NCBI RefSeq assembly: GCF_023630205.1
Contig: NZ_JALPRR010000005.1
Span: 62,001-126,000 of the forward strand
Length of the DNA: 64,000 nt
Reading direction: 5' to 3'
From: Pontibacter ruber
Lineage (GTDB): Bacteria; Bacteroidota; Bacteroidia; Cytophagales; Hymenobacteraceae
The notes beneath the pieces were generated by a model that saw nothing but the letters and a program-made list of their open reading frames with translations, did no database searches and was not told where the DNA came from. The position numbers and the translations under genes were made by a program. Positions 34,289-42,540 of this stretch are shown here, one piece after another. How positions within the stretch are numbered: the stretch's first letter is position 1; each line of letters starts with the position of its first letter.

Positions 34289-35245
34289 TTATTCGCGAAA
34301 ACCTACCACCCGAATTGGCATAGTAGCTGGTACTAAACCTGATTTTAGTATTATACGTTGTCCTTTATCTCCGGCTACAAAAGAAGCAAAACCTGTGCCA
34401 AGCCCTGCACGCCCCTCAGTATTAATGATATACAGGTATCGGCGTAGCGGGTAAGTTCCTTGTGCAATGTAAGCCTGGTAGGGCTGGTAATAGCTTTCTG
34501 TCGTTTCGGGATCTGTTTCTGTACTGATGCCTACCACCTTTACTTTCTTCAGAAAACCCACTGCCGTCGTGTCATCAAAATCGCTTACCCAGTTTACACC
34601 AATCACACCCAGCGCCTTTTCGTTCTTTGCCACATAGTCAATTAATTCCGTATGGGAGTTTGTCGCATAGGTGCCGGGCTTTACTGGCTGGTTTACCAAA
34701 ACCGAATCGCGGATGAAGCGTGCCGTGCTCGAATTATTGTTATCAAAAACGACCGTTATATCCTTTAAATTGTTCTTCGGGTTCAGTGCGCTCCAGGAAT
34801 TTACCTTGCCGCTGAATATTGCTTTCAGTTGATCTACTGTCAGCAGGGTGTCCGGGTTTTGATTGTTTACTACAAGGGCTACGGCGTCGATAGCAATTTT
34901 AGTAACTCTCGGGATCAGTTTCTTCTTTTCAAATACAGCTTTTTCATCCGGAGTAAGATCACGGGAAAGTATAGCTATCCTAATACTGTCGTTCAGCAAC
35001 TCTTTGATTACTTCGCCTTCCGGCTTGTAAGCAGCTTTGATGGTTGCATACTTGTAGAGGCTGTGGAAGGTGCTAAGCTGCGTATCTATAATGGGCTGAA
35101 ATGATTCATCAACGCTTATCTTAATATTCCCTGAGGTAGGAGTATCTGCCGGAGTTTCATCTTTCATTCCGCAAGCAGCCATAAGTATGGCCATACCAGC
35201 AACTGCCAGTGCAGTTCTGAGTCTGCTGATGTTAAAACCTGTCAT
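34289..35245 (-). CDS. PstS-like substrate-binding lipoprotein
   Basis: This 318-residue protein resembles the phosphate-binding protein PstS. The signal MTGFNISRLRTALAVAGMAILMAAC gives an acylated Cys at 25. The binding-protein fold is visible as ISVDESFQPIID at the start, AILSRDLTPDE, KIAIDAVALVVN, TVDQLKAIFSGKVNSWSAL, FDNNNSSTARFI and LGVIGVNWVSD. No pstC, pstA or pstB transporter is adjacent, so phosphate import is not implied; its place in the TonB operon suggests a periplasmic sensing or scaffold task. It overlaps the preceding small gene by 14 bp. Confidence 0.85.
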   Translation of the reverse strand: MTGFNISRLRTALAVAGMAILMAACGMKDETPADTPTSGNIKISVDESFQPIIDTQLSTFHSLYKYATIKAAYKPEGEVIKELLNDSIRIAILSRDLTPDEKAVFEKKKLIPRVTKIAIDAVALVVNNQNPDTLLTVDQLKAIFSGKVNSWSALNPKNNLKDITVVFDNNNSSTARFIRDSVLVNQPVKPGTYATNSHTELIDYVAKNEKALGVIGVNWVSDFDDTTAVGFLKKVKVVGISTETDPETTESYYQPYQAYIAQGTYPLRRYLYIINTEGRAGLGTGFASFVAGDKGQRIILKSGLVPATMPIRVVGFRE

Positions 35246-35483
35246 CTTCGGTGCGTTCGTTTCTTTTTCTGCTGGTTCTGATAAATCTAAATACGCCGTA
35301 TAAAATGAGTATACCTCCTAAAATTAATCTAAATTTTCTTGGCAGATCCAGGTTTAGGTTATCTCCGGCAAACAGTATAAATATACCCAAACCTATATAC
35401 AGTAAGGTCATTACTAAACTAAAGTAATAGATAAACTTATTCAGGGAGCTTTGGTTGGTTTTCTCTTTACGTGGTCTTAGCAT
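35232..35483 (-). CDS. Small two-helix membrane protein
   Basis: An 83-residue protein with two hydrophobic helices (about 18-40, YYFSLVMTLLYIGLGIFILFAGD, and about 51-67, FRLILGGILILYGVFRF), a basic N-terminus and the charged tail RTSRKRNERTEDDRF. Its stop lies 14 bp inside the PstS-like gene, so the two are coupled. It is a common unnamed member of the Bacteroidota exb/tonB operon. Confidence 0.8.
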   Translation of the reverse strand: MLRPRKEKTNQSSLNKFIYYFSLVMTLLYIGLGIFILFAGDNLNLDLPRKFRLILGGILILYGVFRFIRTSRKRNERTEDDRF

Positions 35484-35556
35484 ACTGCTCAGCTGTGTGG
35501 AAACGAGCGCTTAAATTGTTTCGGTGCTTAAAAATACGTTTATACTATCAGAAATG

Positions 35557-35596
35557 AAAGCAGGAGCCCGAACTAGTATGCTAAGGCTCCTGCTTT
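35557..35596 (-). terminator. Hairpin after the second tonB gene
   Basis: A perfect 12-bp stem AAAGCAGGAGCC/GGCTCCTGCTTT (35557-35568 with 35585-35596) with a 16-nt loop sits just past the tonB stop at 35614. The downstream T tract on the minus strand is imperfect, so it may attenuate rather than end the operon. Confidence 0.6.
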
Positions 35597-35613
35597 ATAC
35601 TATGTATAACTGT

Positions 35614-36456
35614 TTAACGTTGCATGCTGAAGCGGATTGGCATGGTAAAACGAACTGCAACGGGTTTTCCATTTTGTTTGCCCGGCGTCCAACGCGGCAT
35701 TTTCTGAATTACCCTGATCGCTTCTTCATCAGTGCCGTATCCCAGGCTTTTTACTACAGCTGCTTCTGTTACTTCGCCATTGCTGTTTACTACAAAGCTT
35801 ACTACCACAATACCTTCGACTCCTGCCCTCATGGCGTCAGCTGGATAGCGTAAGTTTTTGCTCAGGTATTTTGCCAATCCTTTTTCTCCCCCTTCATACT
35901 GAGGCATATCGGCAACGAAGTTATAAACAGTTGCCGGAGCTGCTGCTGTTTCGGCGTCCTTGGTACCGTCTGCTTCCCCTACTGTGTCGGTTGTTTGGAT
36001 ACTGTTGGTTGCAGCAGTGCCTTCGGTGGTCTGAGTTGATGCTACAGCCTTGCTTAGTTCTTCCTGTGTTGGTCTGGTTTCTTCCTTTACAACTGCATTG
36101 TCAGCTACAACTTTTTGCTGTACATCTTTTACTGTTGCTTGTGGCTTTTCCTTTTTAACCAATGGAGCGGGTTTCGCTTTTTCAGTGGATGGAGGAGGAG
36201 GCAATGGTATATCCAGCGGATAGAGGATCTCTATTACCTTTTCGTCCTTGGGTACTGTGGGTGTTTCAGTGGTGAGGTGTTGCAGTAATGACCAGACTAG
36301 TGCTCCTGAAAAGAGTGCTGTTGCTATTATGGCAGCCATAATAACATGCCGGCTATATGTTCTGCGCAGTGCATAAGCACCATACGCCTTGTTCCGACCT
36401 TTGAACACGATGTTGTTGAAGGTCATGTCGAGTAAATAGCTCTCTTTCATAAGCAT
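35614..36456 (-). CDS. TonB-family energy transducer, copy 2
   Basis: TonB couples the inner-membrane ExbBD proton channel to outer membrane receptors such as SusC. The 280-residue protein has the cytosolic motif GRNKAYGAYALRRTYSRH (20-37), a single transmembrane helix (about 39-60, IMAAIIATALFSGALVWSLL), a Pro/Lys-rich periplasmic stretch (LPPPPSTEKAKPAPLVKKEKP), and the TonB_C domain (from about 190, LRYPADAMRAGVEGIVVVSFVVNSNGEV ... MPRWTPGKQNGKPVAVRFTMPIRF). It is a diverged copy of the next gene upstream and has its own AT-rich upstream gap of 190 bp. Confidence 0.95.
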   Translation of the reverse strand: MLMKESYLLDMTFNNIVFKGRNKAYGAYALRRTYSRHVIMAAIIATALFSGALVWSLLQHLTTETPTVPKDEKVIEILYPLDIPLPPPPSTEKAKPAPLVKKEKPQATVKDVQQKVVADNAVVKEETRPTQEELSKAVASTQTTEGTAATNSIQTTDTVGEADGTKDAETAAAPATVYNFVADMPQYEGGEKGLAKYLSKNLRYPADAMRAGVEGIVVVSFVVNSNGEVTEAAVVKSLGYGTDEEAIRVIQKMPRWTPGKQNGKPVAVRFTMPIRFSMQR

Positions 36457-36594
36457 TATAGTTTAGAGGTGAATAATCAGCTGTCTGGCATTTCTGTATT
36501 TGTATTTATTATGTTATTAAATAGCTTTTCCTGAATATACGATATTATTTTTATTTAGTATGCATGCAGAAGGTTTATCTTTGAGCTCCTGTAA

Positions 36595-36632
36595 AAAGAA
36601 AAAGGCCCTGATTTCTCAGGGCCTTTTTCTTT
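36595..36632 (-). terminator. Terminator after the first tonB gene
   Basis: A perfect 17-bp stem (36595-36611 with 36616-36632; core AAGGCCCTGA) with a 4-nt loop, 15 bp after the tonB stop, with T-rich ends in both orientations. It separates tonB copy 1 from tonB copy 2, so the latter probably has its own promoter. Confidence 0.88.
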
Positions 36633-36646
36633 ATTGTTTATACTTT

Positions 36647-37468
36647 TTACTTGATTGTAAATCGTACTGGAAGGGTATAACGAACTGGTACTTCTCTACC
36701 GTTCTGCTTACCTGGTGTCCACTTTGGCATTGTTTTCACAACGCGCATGGCTTCTTCGTCGCAACCTGCTCCAAGGCCTTTCACAACCTGGATCTCAGAG
36801 ATTTCCCCTGTTTTGCTTACAACGAACGACAGTACTACCAGACCTTCAACTCCTGCACGCTGTGCTGCTGCAGGGTATCGGATGTTCTTACCCAAGTATT
36901 TCATCATTTCTGATTCACCACCTGGGAAAGATGGCATTTGCTCTACGTAGGTATAAGGTTTTTCTTCAACTACCTCAGCTACTACGTCGCTTGTACCGTC
37001 GATGTCACCTAGGTCCATCGGAGCGTCTTTTACGCCTTCTACTGTCTTAGTACCAGCGTCGATCTCCTTTAGTACCTCCTGATCCGGCACCTCTTCCTCT
37101 TCACGCACTTCCTCGTCGCGTTTTACAACCGGAGGCGTAAATTTAACCTGTGCACGCACTGGTGGCGGCGGCGGTGGAATATCAGGTGGCGGCGGCGGCG
37201 GCGGTGTCGCTTCTTCCAGTGGTGGTGGTTGTGCCAGTTCTACTTCTGTTACAACTCTGTCAATCACTTCTGCCTCTTGTTCGCCTTCTATCATTTTACT
37301 GATCAGCGGAATGCTGAGAAACAATAAAAACAATACTGTTGCGATAATAGCGGCTCTGGTGATATGGCGGTTGTACAGTCTGCGAAGTAGATAGGCTCCG
37401 TATGCTTTGTTCCGTCCGGCAAAGACGATATCATCAAGCGATGCGTTAGCTACTTTACTAGATTCCAT
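36647..37468 (-). CDS. tonB: TonB-family energy transducer, copy 1
   Basis: This 273-residue protein is the TonB of the ExbBD cluster. It carries GRNKAYGAYLLRRLYNRH (18-35), a transmembrane helix (about 38-58), a strongly Pro-rich linker (EATPPPPPPPDIPPPPPPV, ~87-103, encoded by a GC-rich repeat near 37150-37210), an acidic stretch (EEVREEEEVPDQ) and the TonB_C domain (about 185-273, IRYPAAAQRAGVEGLVVLSFVVSKTGEI ... MPKWTPGKQNG). The Pro-rich part spans the periplasm. It starts 15 bp after exbD copy 2 and ends at a strong terminator. Confidence 0.96.
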   Translation of the reverse strand: MESSKVANASLDDIVFAGRNKAYGAYLLRRLYNRHITRAAIIATVLFLLFLSIPLISKMIEGEQEAEVIDRVVTEVELAQPPPLEEATPPPPPPPDIPPPPPPVRAQVKFTPPVVKRDEEVREEEEVPDQEVLKEIDAGTKTVEGVKDAPMDLGDIDGTSDVVAEVVEEKPYTYVEQMPSFPGGESEMMKYLGKNIRYPAAAQRAGVEGLVVLSFVVSKTGEISEIQVVKGLGAGCDEEAMRVVKTMPKWTPGKQNGREVPVRYTLPVRFTIK

Positions 37469-37483
37469 ATCTTACTTTTATCC

Positions 37484-38002
37484 TTATTTGTTTGCTACCA
37501 ATTGTTTGTCGTTCTCAGAAACTTCCACCAACGCAAACTTTTTGGTATCAGTGATCTTCATTTCATCCAGAATATCTACAACGTTCTTGTAGCGGGACTT
37601 CTCCATCGGTTTGATCAGCACCGTCATTTTTTCGTTGCCTTTCACTTTTGGAGACGTCAGCACCTTGCGGATGCCGTTCGCTGAATAATCTGTTGTAATT
37701 ACTTCAGGATTGTCTGCAGGATCACCTAGTCCAAAATAATAAAATACTTTGTCGTTCTCACCTAAAACGACAGTCATTGCATTACTCGCCTTAAGCGGCA
37801 TTTCCTCTGTCTTATCTTCAGGTTTCACAGGCATGTTGATTTCCATGGTCTGTGGTTTGCTGAAGGTAGTCGTAAGCATGAAGAACGTAATCAGGAGAGC
37901 TGCAAGGTCTACCATTGGCGTCATGTCAATTTTGGTAGAGTGCTTCTTGGCTCGTTTCTTACCGCCCTTACCGGAGCTGGCTTTTTCTTGTATTTCTGCC
38001 AT
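37484..38002 (-). CDS. exbD: ExbD/TolR-family proton channel subunit, copy 2
   Basis: A 172-residue ExbD: a short basic N-terminus, the TKIDMTPMVDLAALLITFFMLTTTF helix (about 23-47) with the proton-carrying Asp in D-L, and a periplasmic domain. The VDLAALLITFFMLT motif is the family hallmark. With ExbB it uses the proton-motive force to work TonB. It begins 18 bp after exbD copy 1. Confidence 0.95.
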   Translation of the reverse strand: MAEIQEKASSGKGGKKRAKKHSTKIDMTPMVDLAALLITFFMLTTTFSKPQTMEINMPVKPEDKTEEMPLKASNAMTVVLGENDKVFYYFGLGDPADNPEVITTDYSANGIRKVLTSPKVKGNEKMTVLIKPMEKSRYKNVVDILDEMKITDTKKFALVEVSENDKQLVANK

Positions 38003-38020
38003 TTCAGTTTCTCCTTTCCG

Positions 38021-38626
38021 TTATAATGATGTTGGTCTGGCCTCCATGTCAGTAACCAGGTTAAACCTGTTTACCTTCTGATCCTGAAGGGTCTTCACAA
38101 CCTTCTGCACTGTTGAGTAATTCACGTCCACGTCGCCTTTGATCGCAATTACGACCTTCTGGTTCAGTTTACGTGTCTCCAGAACCCAGTCTCTCAGCTG
38201 ATTGTTAGTTGAGTCAACCGGAATACCTGGCTGGTTTACCTTCTTGCGGTCCGGGCCATCCATTGCTAAATAAGATTTTAGCTGGTTAACAGGAACACCG
38301 AAGTTGCTTAACAGAGAGAATGTCTTTTTTTCCTTCTCATTGAAGCTAACACCGTACTTACTCGATATCTTGTCTAGTAAAGCCTCCTTTGTTTGCTGAC
38401 CGTCTACACCGAAGAACACACGGTCGTTTTTATCAACCGTTAGTGTTATCACGTTTGCATCAGGTAATTTAATCTCTGATACGGATGAAGGGGTATCTAC
38501 TATAACGACTTCCTCTTCTCTGGCAGTCGCCGTCAGCATAAAGAAAGTAACCAGCAAGAAGAATAAGTCCACCATTGGTGTCATATCCAATGAAGGGTTA
38601 GTTCTTTTTACTTTTACTTTAGGCAT
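38021..38626 (-). CDS. exbD: ExbD/TolR-family proton channel subunit, copy 1
   Basis: A 201-residue ExbD paralogue with NPSLDMTPMVDLFFLLVTFFMLTATA (11-36) containing the membrane Asp, and a longer periplasmic domain (MDGPDRKKVNQPGIPVDSTNNQL...). It is longer and distinct from copy 2; two exbD genes in a row are normal in Bacteroidota and may form a hetero-dimer in the ExbB ring. It starts 18 bp after exbB. Confidence 0.94.
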   Translation of the reverse strand: MPKVKVKRTNPSLDMTPMVDLFFLLVTFFMLTATAREEEVVIVDTPSSVSEIKLPDANVITLTVDKNDRVFFGVDGQQTKEALLDKISSKYGVSFNEKEKKTFSLLSNFGVPVNQLKSYLAMDGPDRKKVNQPGIPVDSTNNQLRDWVLETRKLNQKVVIAIKGDVDVNYSTVQKVVKTLQDQKVNRFNLVTDMEARPTSL

Positions 38627-38644
38627 TTTCTTAGATTAAGATGA

Positions 38645-39520
38645 TTATACAGTTTGAGTTCTTGGGCTACCTGCAGGAACTGTGTCGTGCTGAGCAGCGA
38701 AAGTAGAGATGATGCTGAAACCAGCCTCGTCAATGCTGTAAGTTAATTCGTCGATTTTGCTAGTAAAGTAGTTGTAAGCAACGATCGCCATAGCAGAACC
38801 TGTGATACCAAGGGCAGTGTTGATCAAGGCCTCAGAGATACCATTTGAAAGGGCAGTTGCGTCAGGAGAACCTGAAGCTGCAAGAGCCGAGAACGCCTTG
38901 ATCATACCAAGTACTGTACCGATCAGACCTACCAGTGTAGAGATAGAAGCGATAGTTGAGATTACCACCAGGTTTTTCTCAAGCATTGGCAATTCCAGTG
39001 AAGTAGATTCTTCGATTTCTTTCTGGATAGCAGCTACTTTCTCAGCTTTCAATAGTTCGTGCTCGTTCTGCATTTCTTTGTACTTCAGCAAACCTGCTTT
39101 TACCACGTTTGCTACTGAACCTTTCTGAGCGTCGCAGGCAGCAATTGCACCGTTGATGTCGCGCTGGTTAAGCTTAGCAGAGATAGTTCTTACGAAAGCA
39201 GCAACGCTCTTAGAGCCTTTTGCTTTGCTGATAGTAAGTGTACGCTCGATAGCGAAGATGAATACCATCAGTACAAGAGCCATCAGAACTGGTACAACCC
39301 ATCCACCTTTGTAAACAATGCCAAGGTAGTTGCCTGGAAGTGGGTGGTTTTCGTTGCTGCCACCTTCAAAGTTTGCAGGGTTACCTAATACAAACATGTA
39401 GATAAGTACGCATGCAAGGATCGCAAGTGGAATAACGATAGTGGCAAATAAAGAGCCTGCCGGGCTGTTTTTTACTTCTACATTAGCATCTTTGCTCACT
39501 ACTGCAGTCTTTTTTTCCAT
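38645..39520 (-). CDS. exbB: MotA/TolQ/ExbB proton channel family protein
   Basis: First gene of the TonB-energising operon. The 291-residue protein has an N-terminal helix (about 22-45, SLFATIVIPLAILACVLIYMFVLG), a second (about 73-92, WVVPVLMALVLMVFIFAIE), a cytosolic helical domain and the typical C-terminal channel helices (NLVVISTIASISTLVGLIGTVLGMIKAFSAL and ALINTALGITGSAMAIVAYN). It forms the stator ring around the ExbD subunits. The long AT-rich upstream gap presumably holds its promoter, but I found no exact -7 box. Confidence 0.96.
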   Translation of the reverse strand: MEKKTAVVSKDANVEVKNSPAGSLFATIVIPLAILACVLIYMFVLGNPANFEGGSNENHPLPGNYLGIVYKGGWVVPVLMALVLMVFIFAIERTLTISKAKGSKSVAAFVRTISAKLNQRDINGAIAACDAQKGSVANVVKAGLLKYKEMQNEHELLKAEKVAAIQKEIEESTSLELPMLEKNLVVISTIASISTLVGLIGTVLGMIKAFSALAASGSPDATALSNGISEALINTALGITGSAMAIVAYNYFTSKIDELTYSIDEAGFSIISTFAAQHDTVPAGSPRTQTV

Positions 39521-40019
39521 TTTGTTTAAAGTTTAAAGTTTAGCTGTTTGTGTTGTAATAAAAATTGAATGTGTAATATAAGAATGTAATTGTTTCGTTT
39601 TTAGTTCTTTAATCAAATTGCAATTTCTGATTTTTTCGCAATTTTCAAACAATCGAGCGTTCAATTTAAGAAAAAACTTAGATTTTCCACCTCTTTGTTT
39701 TCTTTTCTAGTTGTGCCTTTCTCCTGAACAACTGTACAGCTTTCGTAATTTTTTGCCGTTACCTGCTCCTCATTACAGCTGAACATCCTGTGTTTTGGCC
39801 TTTGTCAGGCTTTCTGATTTCAATTTGTAATGGCAAGAGGGAGATTGTACTGCTTTTTCTTTAAGCCTACAGCTAACCTCGGGTAATCTGGCAGCTGTGA
39901 AATATTTCATGCACTGTTTCAGGTATATCAGGCAAGCGCCATAATTAATATCGTTATACTTAATTTCTAAGAAAAAGTGCTCGAAATATACATACTGATG
40001 TTGCAACTTGTATGCAGGC
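39521..40019. other. Gene-free stretch upstream of exbB
   Basis: 499 bp, AT-rich in the first half, holding the presumed exbB promoter on the minus strand; no exact CAAAnnTA (-7 on minus) is visible. A 12-nt palindrome TGAAATATTTCA lies at 39898-39909, and one TATACTT heptamer near 39956. A minus-strand frame at 39773-40039 has no recognisable features and overlaps mazG; I do not call it. Confidence 0.5.
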
Positions 40020-40829
40020 TTACCTTTTTTTTGCCTCATTCCAGTAAAAGTCCATTTCCTCCAAGGTCATATCCTGTAGTTTTCTGCCATTTTTTGCTGC
40101 CTCGGTTTCCAGGTACTGGAAGCGGTCAATGAATTTGAGGTTGGTTTTTTCCAGTGCCTCTTCCGGGTTGATGTCGATAAAACGGGCAAAATTAATGAGT
40201 GAGAAGAGCAGGTCTCCGAACTCACCTACTGCCTTTTCGCGGTCGATGGTTGCGGTGTCTTCTACGTTAAACTCCGTTTTAAACTCATTCAGTTCCTCCT
40301 GTACCTTCTCCCATACCTGTGACTTGTCGTCCCAGTCGAAGCCGGCTCCTCTTGCTTTTTCCTGAATGCGCATAGCTTTTACCAGCGCTGGAAGCGAGGC
40401 AGGCACTCCGCCCAGCACAGATTTATTGCCTTCTTTAAGCTTCAGTTGTTCCCAGTTTTTCTTTACTTCTTCTTCGGTATTGGCAGTGGTGTCGCCGTAG
40501 ATATGTGGGTGCCGGAAGATGAGCTTCTCACAAAGCGAGTTAAGTACATCGGCTATGTCGAACGTATTTTTTTCTGAGGCAATTTTGGCATAAAAGACCA
40601 TGTGCAGCATCAGATCGCCAATTTCTTTTTTGATTTCCTGCATGTCCTGGCGCAGGATCGCGTCAGAGAGCTCATAGGTCTCTTCTATGGTCAGGTGGCG
40701 CAGGCTTTCTATGGTCTGCTTTCTGTCCCAAGGGCATTTTTCGCGCAGCTCATCCATTATGTCTAGCAGGCGGTTAAAAGCTTGCAGTTGCTGGCCACGG
40801 CGGGTATTATCAAATTGCGGGTAATTCAT
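40020..40829 (-). CDS. mazG: Nucleoside triphosphate pyrophosphohydrolase
   Basis: MazG hydrolyses NTPs and dNTPs to monophosphates and guards against abnormal nucleotides. The length of 269 residues is standard. The first half has LLDIMDELREKCPWDRKQTIESLRHLTIEETYELSDAI (about 17-55, with the E-E-xx-E metal site), then the EIKKEIGDLMLHMVFYAKIA segment; the second domain repeats the pattern (KVQEELNEF...EKAVGEFGDLLFSLINFARF). An exact -7 box lies just before the ATG. Confidence 0.95.
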   Translation of the reverse strand: MNYPQFDNTRRGQQLQAFNRLLDIMDELREKCPWDRKQTIESLRHLTIEETYELSDAILRQDMQEIKKEIGDLMLHMVFYAKIASEKNTFDIADVLNSLCEKLIFRHPHIYGDTTANTEEEVKKNWEQLKLKEGNKSVLGGVPASLPALVKAMRIQEKARGAGFDWDDKSQVWEKVQEELNEFKTEFNVEDTATIDREKAVGEFGDLLFSLINFARFIDINPEEALEKTNLKFIDRFQYLETEAAKNGRKLQDMTLEEMDFYWNEAKKR

Positions 40830-40834
40830 AAGAA

Positions 40835-40842
40835 CAAATATA
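40835..40842 (-). promoter_or_regulatory. -7 element TATATTTG of mazG
   Basis: An exact TAnnTTTG on the minus strand; its end is 5 bp from the ATG at 40829, so the mRNA would be leaderless or nearly so, as for the methyltransferase gene at 14043. Confidence 0.55.
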
Positions 40843-40977
40843 CTAAAATCCGGCTTTCGGTGTTTTAAACTAATTATTAAACAGCGGCTGTGGCTGTCAT
40901 GTAGGTGTGTAAGCGGGCGGTTATCATTGATAATGAGTATAAATAAGGGAAAAGTTCTATAAATAAAACAAAAACAT

Positions 40978-40985
40978 TACATTTG
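40978..40985 (+). promoter_or_regulatory. -7 element TACATTTG upstream of glmM
   Basis: An exact TAnnTTTG match, 23 bp before the GTG at 41009; no clear -33 TTG at the usual distance. Confidence 0.6.
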
Positions 40986-41008
40986 TCTGTGTAAACATAT
41001 ACTTAGGA

Positions 41009-42400
41009 GTGGCTCTAATAAAATCAATTTCAGGAATCAGAGGTACGATAGGCGGGCAGGCTGGTGAGGCACTCACCCCTGTGGATATTGTAAAATTTGC
41101 CGCAGCTTTCGGTACCTGGGTGCTACAAACCACGAACAACAACACGATCGTGGTTGGGCGCGATGCACGCATATCCGGCGATATGGTAAACAAGTTGGTA
41201 TGCGCTACGCTGCAAGGATTAGGTATAAACGTGATCGATGTAGGATTGTCTACTACACCTACTGTGGAAATGGTGGTGCCGGACAAGAAAGCAGGCGGGG
41301 GTATTATACTTACAGCCAGCCACAATCCAAAGCAGTGGAATGCGCTGAAACTGCTGAACCAGCACGGAGAATTTATCTCGGATGAAGAAGGCAAACTGGT
41401 GCTTGAGCTGGCAGAAAAAGAAGCCTTCGAATTTGCGCAGGTAACTGACCTGGGCAAGTACAAGCAGAACGAAAGTGCCCTGAAGAAACACATCAAGGCC
41501 ATACTTGAGTTGCCGCTTGTGGATGTAGAGGCTGTTAAAGCAAAGAACTTCCGGATAGCAATAGACTGTGTGAACTCCAGCGGAGGCATCGCAGTACCAA
41601 TGTTGCTTGAGAAGCTGGGCGTAAAAGTAATCGAGAAATTATACTGCGAGCCCGATGGCAACTTTGCCCACAACCCGGAGCCGCTTCCTGAGAACCTGCG
41701 CGAAATATCCAGGGTGATTGAGAAAGGCAAGTTTGATCTGGGGATAGTAGTTGATCCGGATGTAGACCGCCTGGCGCTGATAAATGAAGACGGCAGCATG
41801 TTCGGCGAAGAGTACACGCTGGTTGCCGTAGCAGATTATGTGCTCAAAAACACCGTGGGCAATACGGTTTCTAATCTTTCCTCTACCAGAGCGCTGCGCG
41901 ACGTTACTGAAAAAGCAGGCGGCAGCTATTATGCTGCGGCTGTTGGCGAAGTGAACGTGGTGAACATGATGAAGGCGCAGAATGCCATTATCGGTGGCGA
42001 AGGCAATGGCGGTATTATTTACCCTGAGCTGCACTACGGACGCGATGCTCTGGTGGGTATTGCCCTGTTTCTGACGCATCTGGCTAAGTCCGGATTAAGT
42101 ATGACGCGTCTGCGTGCTTCTTATCCGAACTATTATATATCGAAGAACAAGATCGAGCTGACGCCGGAGGTGAACGTGGACGAAGTGCTGAAGCAGATGC
42201 AGGAGCGCTACGCCAAGCAGCCGATCAATACGATAGATGGGGTAAAGATCGAATTCGGGAAAGAGTGGGTCCACCTGCGTAAATCCAACACCGAACCGAT
42301 TATCCGCATCTATGCCGAGTCGGACAGCAATGCAACAGCAGAGCACCTGGCCAACAAGATCATCACTGATATCAAAGAAATTATTTCAGTTAAAGCCTAA
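41009..42400 (+). CDS. glmM: Phosphoglucosamine mutase
   Basis: GlmM turns glucosamine 6-phosphate into the 1-phosphate for UDP-GlcNAc, the entry to peptidoglycan and LPS. The 463-residue protein has a GTG start at 41009. The SGIRGT motif is at 8-13, the phosphoserine loop TASHNP puts Ser at 104, the Mg site DPDVDR is at 249-254, and GEGNGGIIYPELHYGRDA and the C-terminal RKSNTEPIIRIYAE phosphate-binding loop are present. The 463-residue length is also close to phosphomannomutase (ManB), so a dual role cannot be excluded. It has its own -7 box and a terminator. Confidence 0.92.
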   Translation: MALIKSISGIRGTIGGQAGEALTPVDIVKFAAAFGTWVLQTTNNNTIVVGRDARISGDMVNKLVCATLQGLGINVIDVGLSTTPTVEMVVPDKKAGGGIILTASHNPKQWNALKLLNQHGEFISDEEGKLVLELAEKEAFEFAQVTDLGKYKQNESALKKHIKAILELPLVDVEAVKAKNFRIAIDCVNSSGGIAVPMLLEKLGVKVIEKLYCEPDGNFAHNPEPLPENLREISRVIEKGKFDLGIVVDPDVDRLALINEDGSMFGEEYTLVAVADYVLKNTVGNTVSNLSSTRALRDVTEKAGGSYYAAAVGEVNVVNMMKAQNAIIGGEGNGGIIYPELHYGRDALVGIALFLTHLAKSGLSMTRLRASYPNYYISKNKIELTPEVNVDEVLKQMQERYAKQPINTIDGVKIEFGKEWVHLRKSNTEPIIRIYAESDSNATAEHLANKIITDIKEIISVKA

Positions 42401-42438
42401 TGTGTTGTTGTAATAACTATAAACAATAGGTGTAAACG

Positions 42439-42492
42439 GTTGCGCCAGGGGTAAACGGACGTATGTTCTTGCCTCTGGCGCAACTTTTTTTA
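42439..42492 (+). terminator. Terminator after glmM
   Basis: A 13-bp stem GTTGCGCCAGGGG with CCTCTGGCGCAAC (42439-42451 and 42472-42484, one G-T pair) has a 20-nt loop and a T tract. Confidence 0.85.
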
Positions 42493-42540
42493 TTAGTTTA
42501 ACAGTTCGTTAATTAGAGTTACTGAAAAAGCTTAATAACA

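Noticed and set aside
34289..35245. Phosphate ABC importer locus
   Set aside because: Only the PstS-like binding protein is present; pstC, pstA, pstB and phoU are missing from the window.
39773..40039. Minus-strand frame of 88 codons downstream of mazG
   Set aside because: It starts inside the mazG end in another frame, has no signal, no domain and an odd composition; likely chance.
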